Source of the DNA: Peribacillus frigoritolerans
Lineage (GTDB): Bacteria; Bacillota; Bacilli; Bacillales; DSM-1321
Assembly: GCF_001636405.1 (NCBI RefSeq)
Contig: NZ_KV440950.1
Coordinates: forward strand, 2,627,712-2,691,711
Length of the DNA: 64,000 nt
Direction of reading: 5' to 3'
A program made the position numbers and the translations under genes. Positions 54,616-63,579 of the stretch are shown here, piece by piece (position 1 is the first letter of the stretch; each line of letters begins with the position of its first letter). The notes beneath the pieces were generated by a model. It had not been told where the DNA came from and did no database searches. It saw only the letters and a list, made by a program, of their open reading frames with translations.

Positions 54616-55161
54616 ATGGATTGGCTTACAAATGCAGCAGATGGCTTTATGAATTTATTTAGAGCAGGTGCCGAAACTTTTGTCGATTTAGTAACAGGTA
54701 TTGTTCCACTTCTTATCATGCTTTTAGTTGCAATGAATGCCCTTATACGGTTGGTTGGAGAAGAAAGAGTGGAACGGATCGCGAAGAAATCGAGTAAGAA
54801 CCCACTTACAAGATATTTTGTTCTTCCGGTAATTGGAACGTTCGCTTTGGCAAATCCAATGACATTATCACTTGGGAAATTTTTGCCGGAAAAATTCAAA
54901 CCAAGCTATTATGCTGCTGCTTCTTATTCCTGCCACACTCATAACGGACTTTTTCCACACGTTAATCCAGGAGAGCTGTTCGTATTCTTGGGAATTGCTG
55001 CAGGAATTACAACACTGGGATTTGAAACAACAGAACTAGCCCTTCGTTACTTCTTGGTGGGGATTTTCACAAACTTTTTAAGAGGCTGGGTAACAGATTT
55101 AACAACTTATTATGTATCTAAGCAGCAAGGCATTAAATTGAAGGAAACAGTGGGTCTCTAA
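54616..55161 (+). CDS. srlA: PTS glucitol/sorbitol transporter subunit IIC
   Basis: A 181-residue membrane protein (EIIC2 of the Gut family). Segments about 18-40 and 58-85, and the conserved [25 protein letters not shown] (key words [11 protein letters not shown] and [10 protein letters not shown]) identify the family. It forms the sugar channel together with the membrane domain of SrlE. GAGGTGAATTG precedes the ATG; it lies 10 bases after gutM. Confidence 0.93.
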   Translation: MDWLTNAADGFMNLFRAGAETFVDLVTGIVPLLIMLLVAMNALIRLVGEERVERIAKKSSKNPLTRYFVLPVIGTFALANPMTLSLGKFLPEKFKPSYYAAASYSCHTHNGLFPHVNPGELFVFLGIAAGITTLGFETTELALRYFLVGIFTNFLRGWVTDLTTYYVSKQQGIKLKETVGL

Positions 55162-55174
55162 GGAGGGGAAAGGA

Positions 55175-56200
55175 ATGACGCAAACGGTTACGAAGTACAA
55201 GTCAATTATCGTCAATGCAGGGCAAGGCGGCTTTGGCGGGCCATTAGTGATTTCACCGACAGAAGAAAAAAATAAAGTGGTTTATGTAACGGGCGGAACA
55301 AGACCCGATATTGCAGACACCATTGCAGATTTAACAGGCTGTGAATTAGTCGACGGATTTAAAACGAGTGTACCAGAGAATGAAATGGCGTGTGTCATCA
55401 TTGATTGTGGCGGAACGCTCCGATGTGGCTTATACCCCAAAAAAAGAATCATGACGATCAATATCATGCCTACTGGACAAAGTGGCCCGTTAGCAATGCA
55501 CATTACCGAGGACATTTACGTTTCTGGAGTAAAGCCTCAAAACATTGAATTGTATGAAGGTGCTGCAACACCTCCAACATCCAATGTGAACAATGCTAAC
55601 GGACAAATTGAAAAAACAATTTCTAAACCTAAGTATAACGCAGATGAAAAAATTAGTGAACAAAGAAAGCCTAAAGGCGTCATAGCACGCATTGGGATGG
55701 CGATGGGTTCCATCGTCAATGTCTTTTATCAGGCTGGCCGTGACACGATAGATACTATCATTAAAACCATTTTACCGTTTATGGCTTTCGTGGCCATGTT
55801 AATCGGGGTGATTAAAGCATCTGGAATTGGGGATGTGTTCGCACACTACTTATCACCATTTGCAGGATCTTTGCCGGGCTTGCTCTTAATCTCTTTAATT
55901 TGCTCATTCCCATTATTATCACCATTCTTGGGACCGGGAGCTGTTATTTCACAGGTCATTGGGACATTAATTGGAGTGGAAATTGGAAAAGGAAATATCC
56001 CTCCGCACCTTGCATTGCCAGCTCTTTTCGCGATTAACTCACAGGCTGGAGCTGATTTTGTTCCAGTTGGGCTAGGTTTAGCAGAGGCAGAAGTGGAAAC
56101 CATTGAAGTTGGAGTTCCTTCCGTATTGTACGGACGTTTTTTAACCGGAGCACCAACCGTTTTTATTGCTTGGCTCGCAAGCTTCGGTATGTATGAATAA
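55175..56200 (+). CDS. srlE: PTS glucitol/sorbitol transporter subunit IIBC
   Basis: A 341-residue protein: IIB domain (about 1-130; [34 protein letters not shown]) with the probable phospho-cysteine in DCGGTLRCG, a Asn/Lys-rich linker (about 135-170), and the IIC1 membrane domain (about 180-341; [50 protein letters not shown]). It phosphorylates glucitol during uptake. AGGGGAAAGG precedes the ATG. Co-operonic with srlA (14-base gap). Confidence 0.94.
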   Translation: MTQTVTKYKSIIVNAGQGGFGGPLVISPTEEKNKVVYVTGGTRPDIADTIADLTGCELVDGFKTSVPENEMACVIIDCGGTLRCGLYPKKRIMTINIMPTGQSGPLAMHITEDIYVSGVKPQNIELYEGAATPPTSNVNNANGQIEKTISKPKYNADEKISEQRKPKGVIARIGMAMGSIVNVFYQAGRDTIDTIIKTILPFMAFVAMLIGVIKASGIGDVFAHYLSPFAGSLPGLLLISLICSFPLLSPFLGPGAVISQVIGTLIGVEIGKGNIPPHLALPALFAINSQAGADFVPVGLGLAEAEVETIEVGVPSVLYGRFLTGAPTVFIAWLASFGMYE

Positions 56201-56256
56201 TTACTAGAATAAATTCTGAATGAATGATGTAAAGCAAAGAATTGGAGGAGTTTCTT

Positions 56257-56622
56257 GTGCAGACAGTTTATCAAACTAAAATTAACCAACTTGGTCCATC
56301 TGTCCCTGATTTTCTTGGAGAAAAAATGTTCATTCTATTCGGAGCTGATGCTCCAAGTGAATTAGCGGATTATTGCCTATTAATTGATGTTAATGAAATT
56401 AATGGAGAAATCGAAAAGGGTGACATTCTCGTCTTAGGCAATCAGCAATATACCATTACCTCTGTAGGTGACGTGGTAAAAAAGAATTTAGGATCACTTG
56501 GACATATCACGTTAAAATTCAATGGTTCTGAAACGGCAGAATTACCTGGCACTATACATCTTGAAGAAAGAGATATTCAAATGCCGCAAGCAGGGACAAC
56601 TCTTCAAATCTTGAAAAAATAA
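56257..56622 (+). CDS. srlB: PTS glucitol/sorbitol transporter subunit IIA
   Basis: A 121-residue cytoplasmic IIA protein: MQTVYQTKINQLGPSV, FILFGADAPSELADYCLLID, GDILVLGNQQYTITSVGD, KNLGSLGHITLKFNG (with the likely phospho-His). It passes phosphate from HPr to SrlE. GTG at 56257 is chosen because GGAGGAG lies 6 bases upstream; the TTG at 56242 would place that site inside the coding region. Confidence 0.92.
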   Translation: MQTVYQTKINQLGPSVPDFLGEKMFILFGADAPSELADYCLLIDVNEINGEIEKGDILVLGNQQYTITSVGDVVKKNLGSLGHITLKFNGSETAELPGTIHLEERDIQMPQAGTTLQILKK

Positions 56623-56650
56623 GCTCACCAAAGATTTATATAGAATAATT

Positions 56651-56693
56651 GAATGCAAGAAGAGGGAAGTTCCCTCACCGGAAAATTGCATTC
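56651..56693 (+). promoter_or_regulatory. Intra-operon hairpin between srlB and srlD
   Basis: Outer arms gaatgcaa and ttgcattc enclose an inner stem gaggga-agt-tccctc. No T-run follows, so it is more likely an RNA processing or stabilising structure than a full terminator; it could lower or shift expression of srlD. Confidence 0.5.
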
Positions 56694-56761
56694 GTAAGAG
56701 TTAAAACAGCTAAATTAAATTTTACCTATTATTCTCGATATATATAAAGGGAGGAAAAAGA

Positions 56762-57562
56762 ATGAATGAATCATGGCCTCAATTAGAAAATAAAGTGGCA
56801 ATTGTTACGGGTGGTGCCTCTGGAATTGGCTCAAAAATTACAGCACATTTAATAAAGAACGGTACAAAGGTAATAGTATCCGATCTAAATGTAAAAACTG
56901 GCGAACAAACTGATGGAACGTATCATATCCAATGCGACGTAACCAATAAAGATAGCGTTGAACATATGGTCACCAAAGCCACTGAATTATTTGGAACTAT
57001 AGATATTTTAGTTAATAATGCTGGTGTAAACTTACCGCGTTTACTTGTCGATTTCCGTGGCGAAAAGCCAGAGTATGAGTTAAGTGAAAAGGATTTTGAT
57101 TTCATGGTTGCCGTCAATCAAAAAGGACCTTACCTTTGTGCACAGGCAGTTGCGAGAGTAATGGTGAAAAATAATAAAGGTGTAATCATTAATATTTCTT
57201 CAGAAGCAGGTTTGGAAGGATCTTCTGGACAAAGTGTTTATTCAGCAACAAAAGGTGCCGTCAATGGCTTTACCCGTTCTTGGGCAAAAGAACTGGGGAA
57301 GTTCAACATCCGCGTTGTGGGTGTTGCGCCAGGAATTAATGAGCAAACAGGTTTAACAACAGATGCTTATAATGAAGCATTAGCTTACACGCGTGGAGTA
57401 ACAGTAGAAGGCCTTGGATCTGACTACAGCAAAACAATACCACTTGGACGACCTGGAAAATTGGATGAAATTGGTGAATTAGTCACTTATCTAGCTTCAG
57501 ACCGTTCTAGTTATATTACAGGTACAACCGTTAATATTTCAGGTGGAAAATCCCGAGGATAA
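56762..57562 (+). CDS. srlD: Sorbitol-6-phosphate 2-dehydrogenase (SDR family)
   Basis: A 266-residue short-chain dehydrogenase oxidising glucitol 6-phosphate to fructose 6-phosphate with NAD. The cofactor loop is TGGASGIG (residues 16-23). The catalytic set is Ser146/147 (NISSEAG), Tyr160 and Lys164 (YSATK), with NNAG at 85-88. The name rests on the family plus position at the end of the glucitol PTS operon. GGAGG precedes the ATG. The fructose 6-phosphate enters glycolysis directly. Confidence 0.9.
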   Translation: MNESWPQLENKVAIVTGGASGIGSKITAHLIKNGTKVIVSDLNVKTGEQTDGTYHIQCDVTNKDSVEHMVTKATELFGTIDILVNNAGVNLPRLLVDFRGEKPEYELSEKDFDFMVAVNQKGPYLCAQAVARVMVKNNKGVIINISSEAGLEGSSGQSVYSATKGAVNGFTRSWAKELGKFNIRVVGVAPGINEQTGLTTDAYNEALAYTRGVTVEGLGSDYSKTIPLGRPGKLDEIGELVTYLASDRSSYITGTTVNISGGKSRG

Positions 57563-57578
57563 ATATAATGGCATCAAT

Positions 57579-57619
57579 CATCCTCGTTTTCCTCCAAATT
57601 ATGGATGAAAACGAGGATG
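57579..57619 (+). terminator. Hairpin after srlD
   Basis: catcctcgtttt pairs with aaaacgaggatg, 17-base loop; only a weak T tail, so a stronger terminator follows at 57664. Confidence 0.6.
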
Positions 57620-57663
57620 AATGTTGGTTTTAGTAAGTCTTTAATAACAAGGTGCGTTCGAAT

Positions 57664-57704
57664 AAAAAGGTTGGCCAGTTTATTTTACTGGTTGCCCTTT
57701 TTTT
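57664..57704 (+). terminator. Glucitol operon terminator
   Basis: aaaaggttggccag pairs with ctggttgccctttt (one mismatch, G-T pairs), followed by T residues. Confidence 0.8.
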
Positions 57705-58020
57705 AATAGAACCTATTAAATTAGTAGCCAAGGTAAAGTGTAAGTGTGCGTGTAACATGACCCCGTGAACTATACCCGTTGATTTGGATGGGGCAAAAGG
57801 AGAGAGCCGAATCAGGCATTTCAAGATTAATCTTAACCGTAGGGGGAAGTTGCTTTACGACTTTAAGAATATAAGTATATGGATGTTTCCCGCAAGCTTC
57901 CAATAGGTGACTGGCAGGAAGTCATCCGATCGGCAGGACAGAAAGTGGGCTGGAAAGTATTTAATCGATTTTTATTTCAGAATAGAATAAAGTTTAAATA
58001 GTTGAATGTTACTGTTTCAA
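57705..58020. other. Unassigned stretch, possibly decayed coding DNA
   Basis: No intact gene. The + strand frame ending at 58001 reads MDVSRKLPIGDWQEVIRSAG then QKVGWKVFNRFLF before its stop. It has the look of a protein C-terminus, but stops interrupt it upstream. The minus strand has a 60-codon open frame (57721-57903) without a ribosome site. I recognise neither. Confidence 0.35.
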
Positions 58021-58040
58021 ACACAGGGGTCATGAATAAA

Positions 58041-58086
58041 AATAAACAACCAAGGGCGAAACCTAATTGGTTGTTTATTTTTTATT
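58041..58086 (+). terminator. Strong isolated hairpin terminator
   Basis: Perfect arms aataaacaacca (58041-58052) and tggttgtttatt (58068-58079), then T residues. It ends whatever transcript crosses the unassigned stretch. Confidence 0.75.
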
Positions 58087-58133
58087 TTGGCTCTTTTCGT
58101 AAAGATTGTTGTTTTTAAAACGAAACTATTTAA

Positions 58134-58258
58134 GGTTGATTGGAGCGGAAGTGCGAGACTCCTGCGGGAGCAGCGGGACAGGTGAGACCCCCAGGCGATT
58201 ACGCCGAGGAGGCTCACCGCCCGCCCCGCGGAAAGCGAGCATCTGGTGGAAATCAACC
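58134..58258. repeat. GC-rich palindromic Bacillus-type repeat, full copy
   Basis: Ends ggttgatt (58134-58141) and aatcaacc (58251-58258) are perfectly inverted. The interior holds GGAGCGGAAGTGCGAGACTCC, CAGGTGAGACCCCCAGGCG and CCGAGGAGGCTCACCGCCCG followed by CCCCGCGGAAAGCGAGC. It is the most complete member of the family also seen at 253-325 and 11609-11711. Confidence 0.85.
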
Positions 58259-58371
58259 ACAACTCACTACCTGGTATATAGCAAACAAGGTATGCGAAAA
58301 TAGCCTTTATTTTTTAGTAGCTTCCTTGGCCGATATAACCTTTTGTACAAACTTTCTGTCATTTTTGCATC

Positions 58372-59010
58372 CTATTCTGTCCAAGGTGAATGCAAAATAC
58401 ATTCACAGAAATTTTTATTTTTATATTCCGGTCTAAAATATTCAATAATATCTTCCTTCATATTGCCAAAAGTAGTTTCTGGCTTATGCTTAAAGCCCTC
58501 ATAAAACGCTGGAATAATATCCTTTTTGAAATTGTTACGTGGGTAGGCTTTTATAATTTCTTCACGCAAGTAGACAGGGAATTGTTCAAAGCCATCTCCC
58601 ATCACATCTAAACCAACACCCGAAAAGAGTAGTGCCACTTCAGCTTCTTTATGTTCTGCAACGCCAGGTGTCGTATGTAATGCAATAGCATCCCATACAA
58701 GACAAATCGACTCATCTGGAATTTGATACTGCTGTAAAAAGCTCCTCGCAGCATTTGCACCGTCTACTTCAAATCGTAAATCTGGACTGCTGAACTTTTT
58801 TGTTAAACCTAAATCATGGAATAATGAACTAACATATAGCAACTCTAAATCATGATTCTGCTTCGTTTTCTTTCCGTTGACTGCACCAAATAAAAATACA
58901 CGATTTGAATGATTCCACAACAAGTCGTCCCCATGCTCGCGTAAAAGATCTGCTGCTTCTTTAGCCAATTGAGAATCTGGAATTTTAATACCTGCTACTT
59001 CTTGAAACAT
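58372..59010 (-). CDS. HD-domain hydrolase (cyanamide hydratase-like)
   Basis: A 212-residue HD-superfamily protein. Metal-binding residues: WNHSNRVFLF (His33), SSLFHDLGL (HD at about 63-64), and IALHTTPGVAEHKEAEVALL (His about 111). The layout SNRVFLFG..FHDLGL..LHTTPG resembles fungal cyanamide hydratases and bacterial DDI-like HD proteins; the true substrate is unknown. AAAGGGGA precedes the ATG. It is divergent from nothing and parallel to the LysR gene upstream of it. Confidence 0.88.
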   Translation of the reverse strand: MFQEVAGIKIPDSQLAKEAADLLREHGDDLLWNHSNRVFLFGAVNGKKTKQNHDLELLYVSSLFHDLGLTKKFSSPDLRFEVDGANAARSFLQQYQIPDESICLVWDAIALHTTPGVAEHKEAEVALLFSGVGLDVMGDGFEQFPVYLREEIIKAYPRNNFKKDIIPAFYEGFKHKPETTFGNMKEDIIEYFRPEYKNKNFCECILHSPWTE

Positions 59011-59114
59011 AACTGAAAATCCCCTTTACAATTTGATTATGAACTTGTTTTCATTGTAAAGAGGAATTTATCATTTATCTATCCATTCATTTCTATGATA
59101 ATAATAGATAAAAA

Positions 59115-60008
59115 CTATAATATAGAACTTTTTAAAGAGGCTATCTCATCTTTTTCTGTATGAAAACGCAGCCTTTCGATTTCACATAATAATAACTTAA
59201 TATACTTACGTGCCGCATAATTGATAAAACGATTCTTTTTCATCACGAGATAGACAGATCTAGTCAAAGTTGGTTTTTCAATACGTTGGAAAAATAAATC
59301 CTCTGTATCATAAAATTCATATAATGTACGCGAAACAAAACTGCGGCCAACCCCATTTCGAACGAGCTTCAAGATAGATTCAATGCTAGACGTTTCGACG
59401 ATGGGTTCTAACTGCCTGCCAACCTCAAGACTCGTTTTATCAAGTATTTTTCTGCATTGATGGATATTTGGAAATAAAATAAGCGGACTGTCTAAAACAT
59501 CGGAAAATGAAGCCTTCTGCTCTCCAGCACTTTGATTACTAATCAGGTAAAATTCTTCATCATACAACTTCGTCACCATTAACATATCATCACGATTGAA
59601 TTCAAAACCAATACCAAAATCTGCTTGATTCTCTAAAACAGCCTTTTCCACTTGATCAGTACTTTGAACAAACACTTTTATGTTTGGATATAATTGGTTG
59701 AATTTAATGCACAAGGTGGATACCAAATCAGTTATTTCTCCTGGTAACACGGCAATTTTCAATTCCCCGATTTCTACTTTTGTAAGTGCTCTAATTTGAG
59801 AAGATATACTTTGTAAGGAATTTTGAATATTCAATGCTTCTTGTTGTACGATTTCCCCCACCTTAGTAAGTTCAATCTTCTTACCAATACGGTTGAATAG
59901 TGCATAGCCCACATCTTGTTCAAGCATTTTAATTTGATGGCTTAAAGTTGGTTGCGAAATTCCTAATTTTTCAGCTGCTTTTGTAAAATGCAATTCTTTA
60001 CTGACCAT
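59115..60008 (-). CDS. LysR-family transcriptional regulator
   Basis: 297 residues from ATG 60008: winged helix (KAAEKLGISQPTLSHQIKMLE), then a LysR effector domain (about 80-285; IGELKIAVLPGEITDLVS). The family usually has about ten residues before this point. The preceding in-frame codons encode IEIRHLEYFL, a perfect LysR N-terminus, but contain no ATG, GTG or TTG start with a site. An ATC at 60036-60038 lies 10 bases after AAAGGA, so translation may begin there. It may control the adjacent HD gene 104 bases downstream (same strand). Confidence 0.88.
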   Translation of the reverse strand: MVSKELHFTKAAEKLGISQPTLSHQIKMLEQDVGYALFNRIGKKIELTKVGEIVQQEALNIQNSLQSISSQIRALTKVEIGELKIAVLPGEITDLVSTLCIKFNQLYPNIKVFVQSTDQVEKAVLENQADFGIGFEFNRDDMLMVTKLYDEEFYLISNQSAGEQKASFSDVLDSPLILFPNIHQCRKILDKTSLEVGRQLEPIVETSSIESILKLVRNGVGRSFVSRTLYEFYDTEDLFFQRIEKPTLTRSVYLVMKKNRFINYAARKYIKLLLCEIERLRFHTEKDEIASLKSSIL

Positions 60009-60038
60009 TAAGAAATATTCTAAATGTCTTATTTCGAT

Positions 60039-60345
60039 ACTATTTCAATCCTTTCTAATGAAAATAATTAAATCTGTATGCTTCCAATAAAATAATCTAG
60101 TTATTACTTTATTTGAAGGGATTATTCCATAATTTGGCCTGATTGCTGGATAAAATTATAAAATACCATTAGGCTATCTGTTATTTTGGTTCATAAATAC
60201 CTTACTATGATTTGGATAACGGGCCTGGTTAAACAGAAATCATGTCTAATTACTGATTAAAATTGAAGTCGTAATTAATTCACTAAATGTAAGTTTATAT
60301 ACTCAAAATAAAAGGTCAACATTATATGAAAATTGTAATCACTAT
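60039..60345. other. AT-rich intergenic stretch
   Basis: It holds the LysR gene leader (ribosome site at 60049-60054, minus strand) and AT-rich DNA. I see no gene, repeat or terminator. Confidence 0.5.
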
Positions 60346-60398
60346 TGACATGTAAAATTAATAATAATTGTACCTTTTTAGATGTCAGTTTAGATAAT
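60346..60398 (+). promoter_or_regulatory. MocR-type promoter/operator block, copy 1
   Basis: TGACATGTA (60346-60354), TTGTACC (60368-60374), ATGTCA (60382-60387) and GATAAT (60393-60398). All four words recur at 62697-62749 with identical spacings. TTGTAC and GATAAT are separated by 19 bases, a spacing typical of activator-dependent promoters. TGACAT and ATGTCA are inverted around TTGTACC. Confidence 0.75.
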
Positions 60399-60472
60399 AG
60401 AATATTTCCTATAATACTTAAAATTTGAGATAGTCGAAAATTGAAAAGACTTTATCAAGGAGGAGCTAAATC

Positions 60473-61084
60473 ATGTATATACCTAAACATTTTCAACTCA
60501 AGGATGAAGAAATAATTTATGATTTTATTGAAAAGTACAGCTTTGCCACTTTATTTTCTCAACACAATGGGGAACCATACGCCACCCATCTTCCACTCAC
60601 ATTAAATAAAGGTGAAAGTTCATTATATGGTCATTTTGCCCGTCCAAACGAACAATGGAAGGATATAGAATACCAAAAAGTTCTTGCGGTTTTCCAAGGT
60701 CCTCACTCTTATATATCTCCTTCTTGGTATGAAACAACGATGGCAGTTCCTACTTGGAATTATGTCTCCATACATATATATGGAAAGATGGAGATTGTCG
60801 AAGATCAAAAAGTGATATTCGATTCCCTGAATGATATGGTAAAAAAATATGAAAGTCCAGATAGCCCATACAATTTACTTGATGTGGATTCCAGATTTAT
60901 CGAAGGAATGAGTAAAGGGATTGTAGCATTTAAAATAAAAATCACAAAAATTGAAGCGAAAGCTAAATTAAGTCAAAATCACCCTGTGGAACGGCAAGAA
61001 TTAATTATTAAGAATCTAGAAAACACTTCTCAACAAGATAATATACAAGTAGCGTCTCTTATGAAGAAGAATCTACAAAAATAA
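60473..61084 (+). CDS. PaiB-like FMN-binding protein
   Basis: A 203-residue protein of the PaiB family (FMN-binding split barrel; annotated as negative transcriptional regulators in Bacillus). Signatures: MYIPKHFQLKDEE, FATLFSQHNGEPYATHLPL, LYGHFARPNEQW, FQGPHSYISPSWY, VPTWNYVSIHIYG and KAKLSQNHP. B. subtilis paiB lies beside paiA and affects protease and sporulation genes; here no paiA is present, and a second PaiB-like gene lies at 62811. AAGGAGGAG precedes the ATG. Confidence 0.92.
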   Translation: MYIPKHFQLKDEEIIYDFIEKYSFATLFSQHNGEPYATHLPLTLNKGESSLYGHFARPNEQWKDIEYQKVLAVFQGPHSYISPSWYETTMAVPTWNYVSIHIYGKMEIVEDQKVIFDSLNDMVKKYESPDSPYNLLDVDSRFIEGMSKGIVAFKIKITKIEAKAKLSQNHPVERQELIIKNLENTSQQDNIQVASLMKKNLQK

Positions 61085-61135
61085 AAGTTATTCGACTTGT
61101 CTTGTTCAACAGATGTGGTAGATTTGTTAAAAAAT

Positions 61136-61172
61136 TAAGCCTAATTTCAGATGGAAATTAGGCTTAGTTTTT
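61136..61172. terminator. Terminator between PaiB-like gene and MocR gene
   Basis: taagcctaatttc (61136-61148) pairs with gaaattaggctta (61154-61166), followed by gttttt. Suited to the + strand gene; also reads as a stem for the converging MocR gene. Confidence 0.88.
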
Positions 61173-61298
61173 GATCTACTGCTGCCACTTAATTTCATCG
61201 CAATTAATAATTAAGGGACCTATGAAGATTATTTATCGGTGCTGCACCAAACATTCAAATAAAACAGCTACAATTCATTCTTTCAAAGAATGGTGGAG

Positions 61299-62684
61299 TT
61301 ATTCTTTGAACCATGCCTTCTTTAAGAGTTTCACACCCACATCGATTTCATTGGAAGAAAGATTACTGAAACCTAGTTTAACCATTGGTCCGTCGGTGTT
61401 ATTTTTAATGAAGTAGAGGGACGTAGGATACACAGTAACTCCATGTGAGGAAGCTTGTTGAATTAACCATTCTTCTGTTTGCTTCAGATGTACTTTGACT
61501 AATACGTACAAACCAGATTGTTCACCAATAATGGATATATTTTGACCGAATTGCTCTTTTAAAGCGGATACTAAGTGCTGCATTTTTCTTTTATAAACAA
61601 GGCGCATGCGTTTAATATGTCTACTCCATTCTCCCTCTTCCATAAATTTAGCCATTGTAAGCTGGCTAAGCAGGGAGGTAGTAGCTTCAAAATGAAGAAA
61701 CTGATTTTTATAACGATTTAAAAGTGGCTGTGGCAAGACCATATAACTTAAACGAATTCCTGGAAGAAAGGACTTCGAGAAATTCCCTAAATAAATGACA
61801 CTTGCCGAATCAATGGAGGCAAGAGCAGGGAATGGTTTTTGTGTATAGCGAAATTCACTATCATAATCGTCTTCGATAATATATCCACGCATCTTGTTAA
61901 CCCAATGAATAATCATTTGCCGTTGTTGAATAGACATGCTTACTCCAATTGGACTTTGATGGGAAGGGGTTACATAGATTAATCGTGATTTCATTTGTTC
62001 TAATTTTGAAAGTTCAGCACCTGTTTCATAAACCGGCAAAGTTTCAAACATAAAACGATGGAATTGAAAAGCTTCCCTGGCACCGTCGTAACCAGGGTCT
62101 TCAACTATAATACTCTGGAATTCATCCTTCAGTATATGTCCCAGGTATACAAGCATTTGTTGGGTACTGCTTCCGATAATAATTGCATTTGCATTTGTTT
62201 TCACTCCGCGTGATTGGAATAAATATGAAGAGATTTGTTCGCGCAGGCATTCTTCCCCAAATGGTTCCCCGTATCGAAAGCTATCCTGTAATGTTAATAC
62301 TTGATTAGCCATTCTCCTCCAAATTTTCAGTGGGAAATGTGTTTGATCAACGGCATCTGCCCTGAAATTAACTTCCGGAGGTCTCTTGGACCCAGTCTGC
62401 TTTTTATCATAAGAGATTAAGGGTTCCTGAAATATACGGGGTTCTAACTCGTTTGCAAAATAACCTTTTCTGCCCTCTCCACGAATATACCCTTCAGCAA
62501 CAAGTTGTTCATATGCCAGTAAAGTTGTATTGCGGCTTACATGTAAGGAATCTGCAAGTTGCCGAATGGAGGGTAATTGCTCATTCGCCGAAATGTCTCC
62601 TTGTTCTATATATGATTTGAACTTCTCATAGATTTGTTTGTATTTTGGGGCGCTATCATTGAACGTAAAAATGGTATTATTCAT
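61299..62684 (-). CDS. MocR/PdxR-type regulator (GntR HTH fused to aminotransferase fold)
   Basis: 461 residues: GntR winged helix (about 8-72; KYKQIYEKFKSYIEQGDI, LPSIRQLADSLHVSRNTTLLAYEQL, key words RQLADSLHVSRNT), a linker, and a type I aminotransferase domain (about 100-455) with the PLP lysine in YLGNFSKSFLPGIRLSY, IIEDDYDSEFRY and VTPSHQSPIGVSMS. ATG 62684 is chosen because GAGGG lies 7 bases upstream; ATG 62702 lacks a site. Copy 2 of the shared promoter block begins 13 bases from this start, so it likely regulates itself and both PaiB-like genes. Confidence 0.92.
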   Translation of the reverse strand: MNNTIFTFNDSAPKYKQIYEKFKSYIEQGDISANEQLPSIRQLADSLHVSRNTTLLAYEQLVAEGYIRGEGRKGYFANELEPRIFQEPLISYDKKQTGSKRPPEVNFRADAVDQTHFPLKIWRRMANQVLTLQDSFRYGEPFGEECLREQISSYLFQSRGVKTNANAIIIGSSTQQMLVYLGHILKDEFQSIIVEDPGYDGAREAFQFHRFMFETLPVYETGAELSKLEQMKSRLIYVTPSHQSPIGVSMSIQQRQMIIHWVNKMRGYIIEDDYDSEFRYTQKPFPALASIDSASVIYLGNFSKSFLPGIRLSYMVLPQPLLNRYKNQFLHFEATTSLLSQLTMAKFMEEGEWSRHIKRMRLVYKRKMQHLVSALKEQFGQNISIIGEQSGLYVLVKVHLKQTEEWLIQQASSHGVTVYPTSLYFIKNNTDGPMVKLGFSNLSSNEIDVGVKLLKKAWFKE

Positions 62685-62696
62685 TTGCATTCCCTC

Positions 62697-62749
62697 TGAC
62701 ATGTATATTTGTTTAATATTGTACCTTTTTTCATGTCAACTTGTATAAT
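62697..62749. promoter_or_regulatory. MocR-type promoter/operator block, copy 2
   Basis: TGACATGTA (62697-62705), TTGTACC (62719-62725), ATGTCA (62733-62738) and TATAAT (62744-62749), spaced 22, 14 and 11 bases apart exactly as in copy 1. It lies in the divergent region between the MocR gene and the second PaiB-like gene. Confidence 0.8.
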
Positions 62750-62810
62750 AATATTTTTTTATCGGATATTTATTTTAAAAATTCAAATACAAGTTGAAAG
62801 GAAGATTATT

Positions 62811-63434
62811 GTGTACATTCCTAAGCAATATCGTATGAAAAATGAAGAAGCAGTTCAAATTATGAAGTCTAACCCGTTTGCCTTATTGATTACTATTAAT
62901 GAACATCGTCCCTTGGCTACTCATATTCCTTTGGAAATTCGCGAAGATGAAGGGAAAATCTATGCAACTGGGCATATTGCATACGGAAACATGCAGAAAA
63001 AGACTTTAGACAATAATAGTGATGTGTTACTGATTTTTCAAGGGCAGCACGCTTACATTTCATCAAGTTGGTATCAGTGCGAAGAGGTTCCAACATGGGA
63101 TTATCTAGCTGTACATGCGTATGGATCAGCGCGTTTAATCACTGAAGACGAGCTGATTTCCTCCTTGGATACTATGCTTAATCATTATGAGGGTCACCGA
63201 GAAAATGGCCGGACCTGGGAAACGTTTGATCCAGAGTTGCTTAAGAGTGAAATGAAAGGAATAGTGGGCTTTGAAATTGAAATCACATCTATTCAAGCTG
63301 CAGCCAAAATGAGTCAAAATCGCAATGACACCGATTACAAAGCGATTATTACAGAGCTTGAAAAATCAAATGAACATGGGGAAATTCAGGTTGCACAATG
63401 GATGCGAGATCAAAGGAAAGGGTCAATTGAATGA
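62811..63434 (+). CDS. PaiB-like FMN-binding protein, second copy
   Basis: A 207-residue protein, PaiB family: MYIPKQYRMKNEEAVQIMK, FALLITINEHRPLATHIPL, FQGQHAYISSSWY, VPTWDYLAVHAYG and AAKMSQNRND. It is clearly homologous to the 60473 protein but diverged. GTG at 62811 follows AAAGGAAG. It is transcribed divergently from the MocR gene and is the nearer target of copy 2 of the promoter block. Confidence 0.92.
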   Translation: MYIPKQYRMKNEEAVQIMKSNPFALLITINEHRPLATHIPLEIREDEGKIYATGHIAYGNMQKKTLDNNSDVLLIFQGQHAYISSSWYQCEEVPTWDYLAVHAYGSARLITEDELISSLDTMLNHYEGHRENGRTWETFDPELLKSEMKGIVGFEIEITSIQAAAKMSQNRNDTDYKAIITELEKSNEHGEIQVAQWMRDQRKGSIE

Positions 63435-63579
63435 TTGGCATATTACTAGGGTTTGCTATGGCACCCCTAAAAGCAAAAATGGTGTTTATCATTTAGGTAA
63501 GTCAAAACCATTCCTTACAGACAAAAGCTCATTATAAAACAGTTGGAACATATTCCTTTTCTAAATGAGCAACAAATCG

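Noticed and set aside
61171-61416. An 81-codon + strand ORF at the end of the MocR gene
   Set aside because: Mostly antisense to the MocR C-terminus; no ribosome site.
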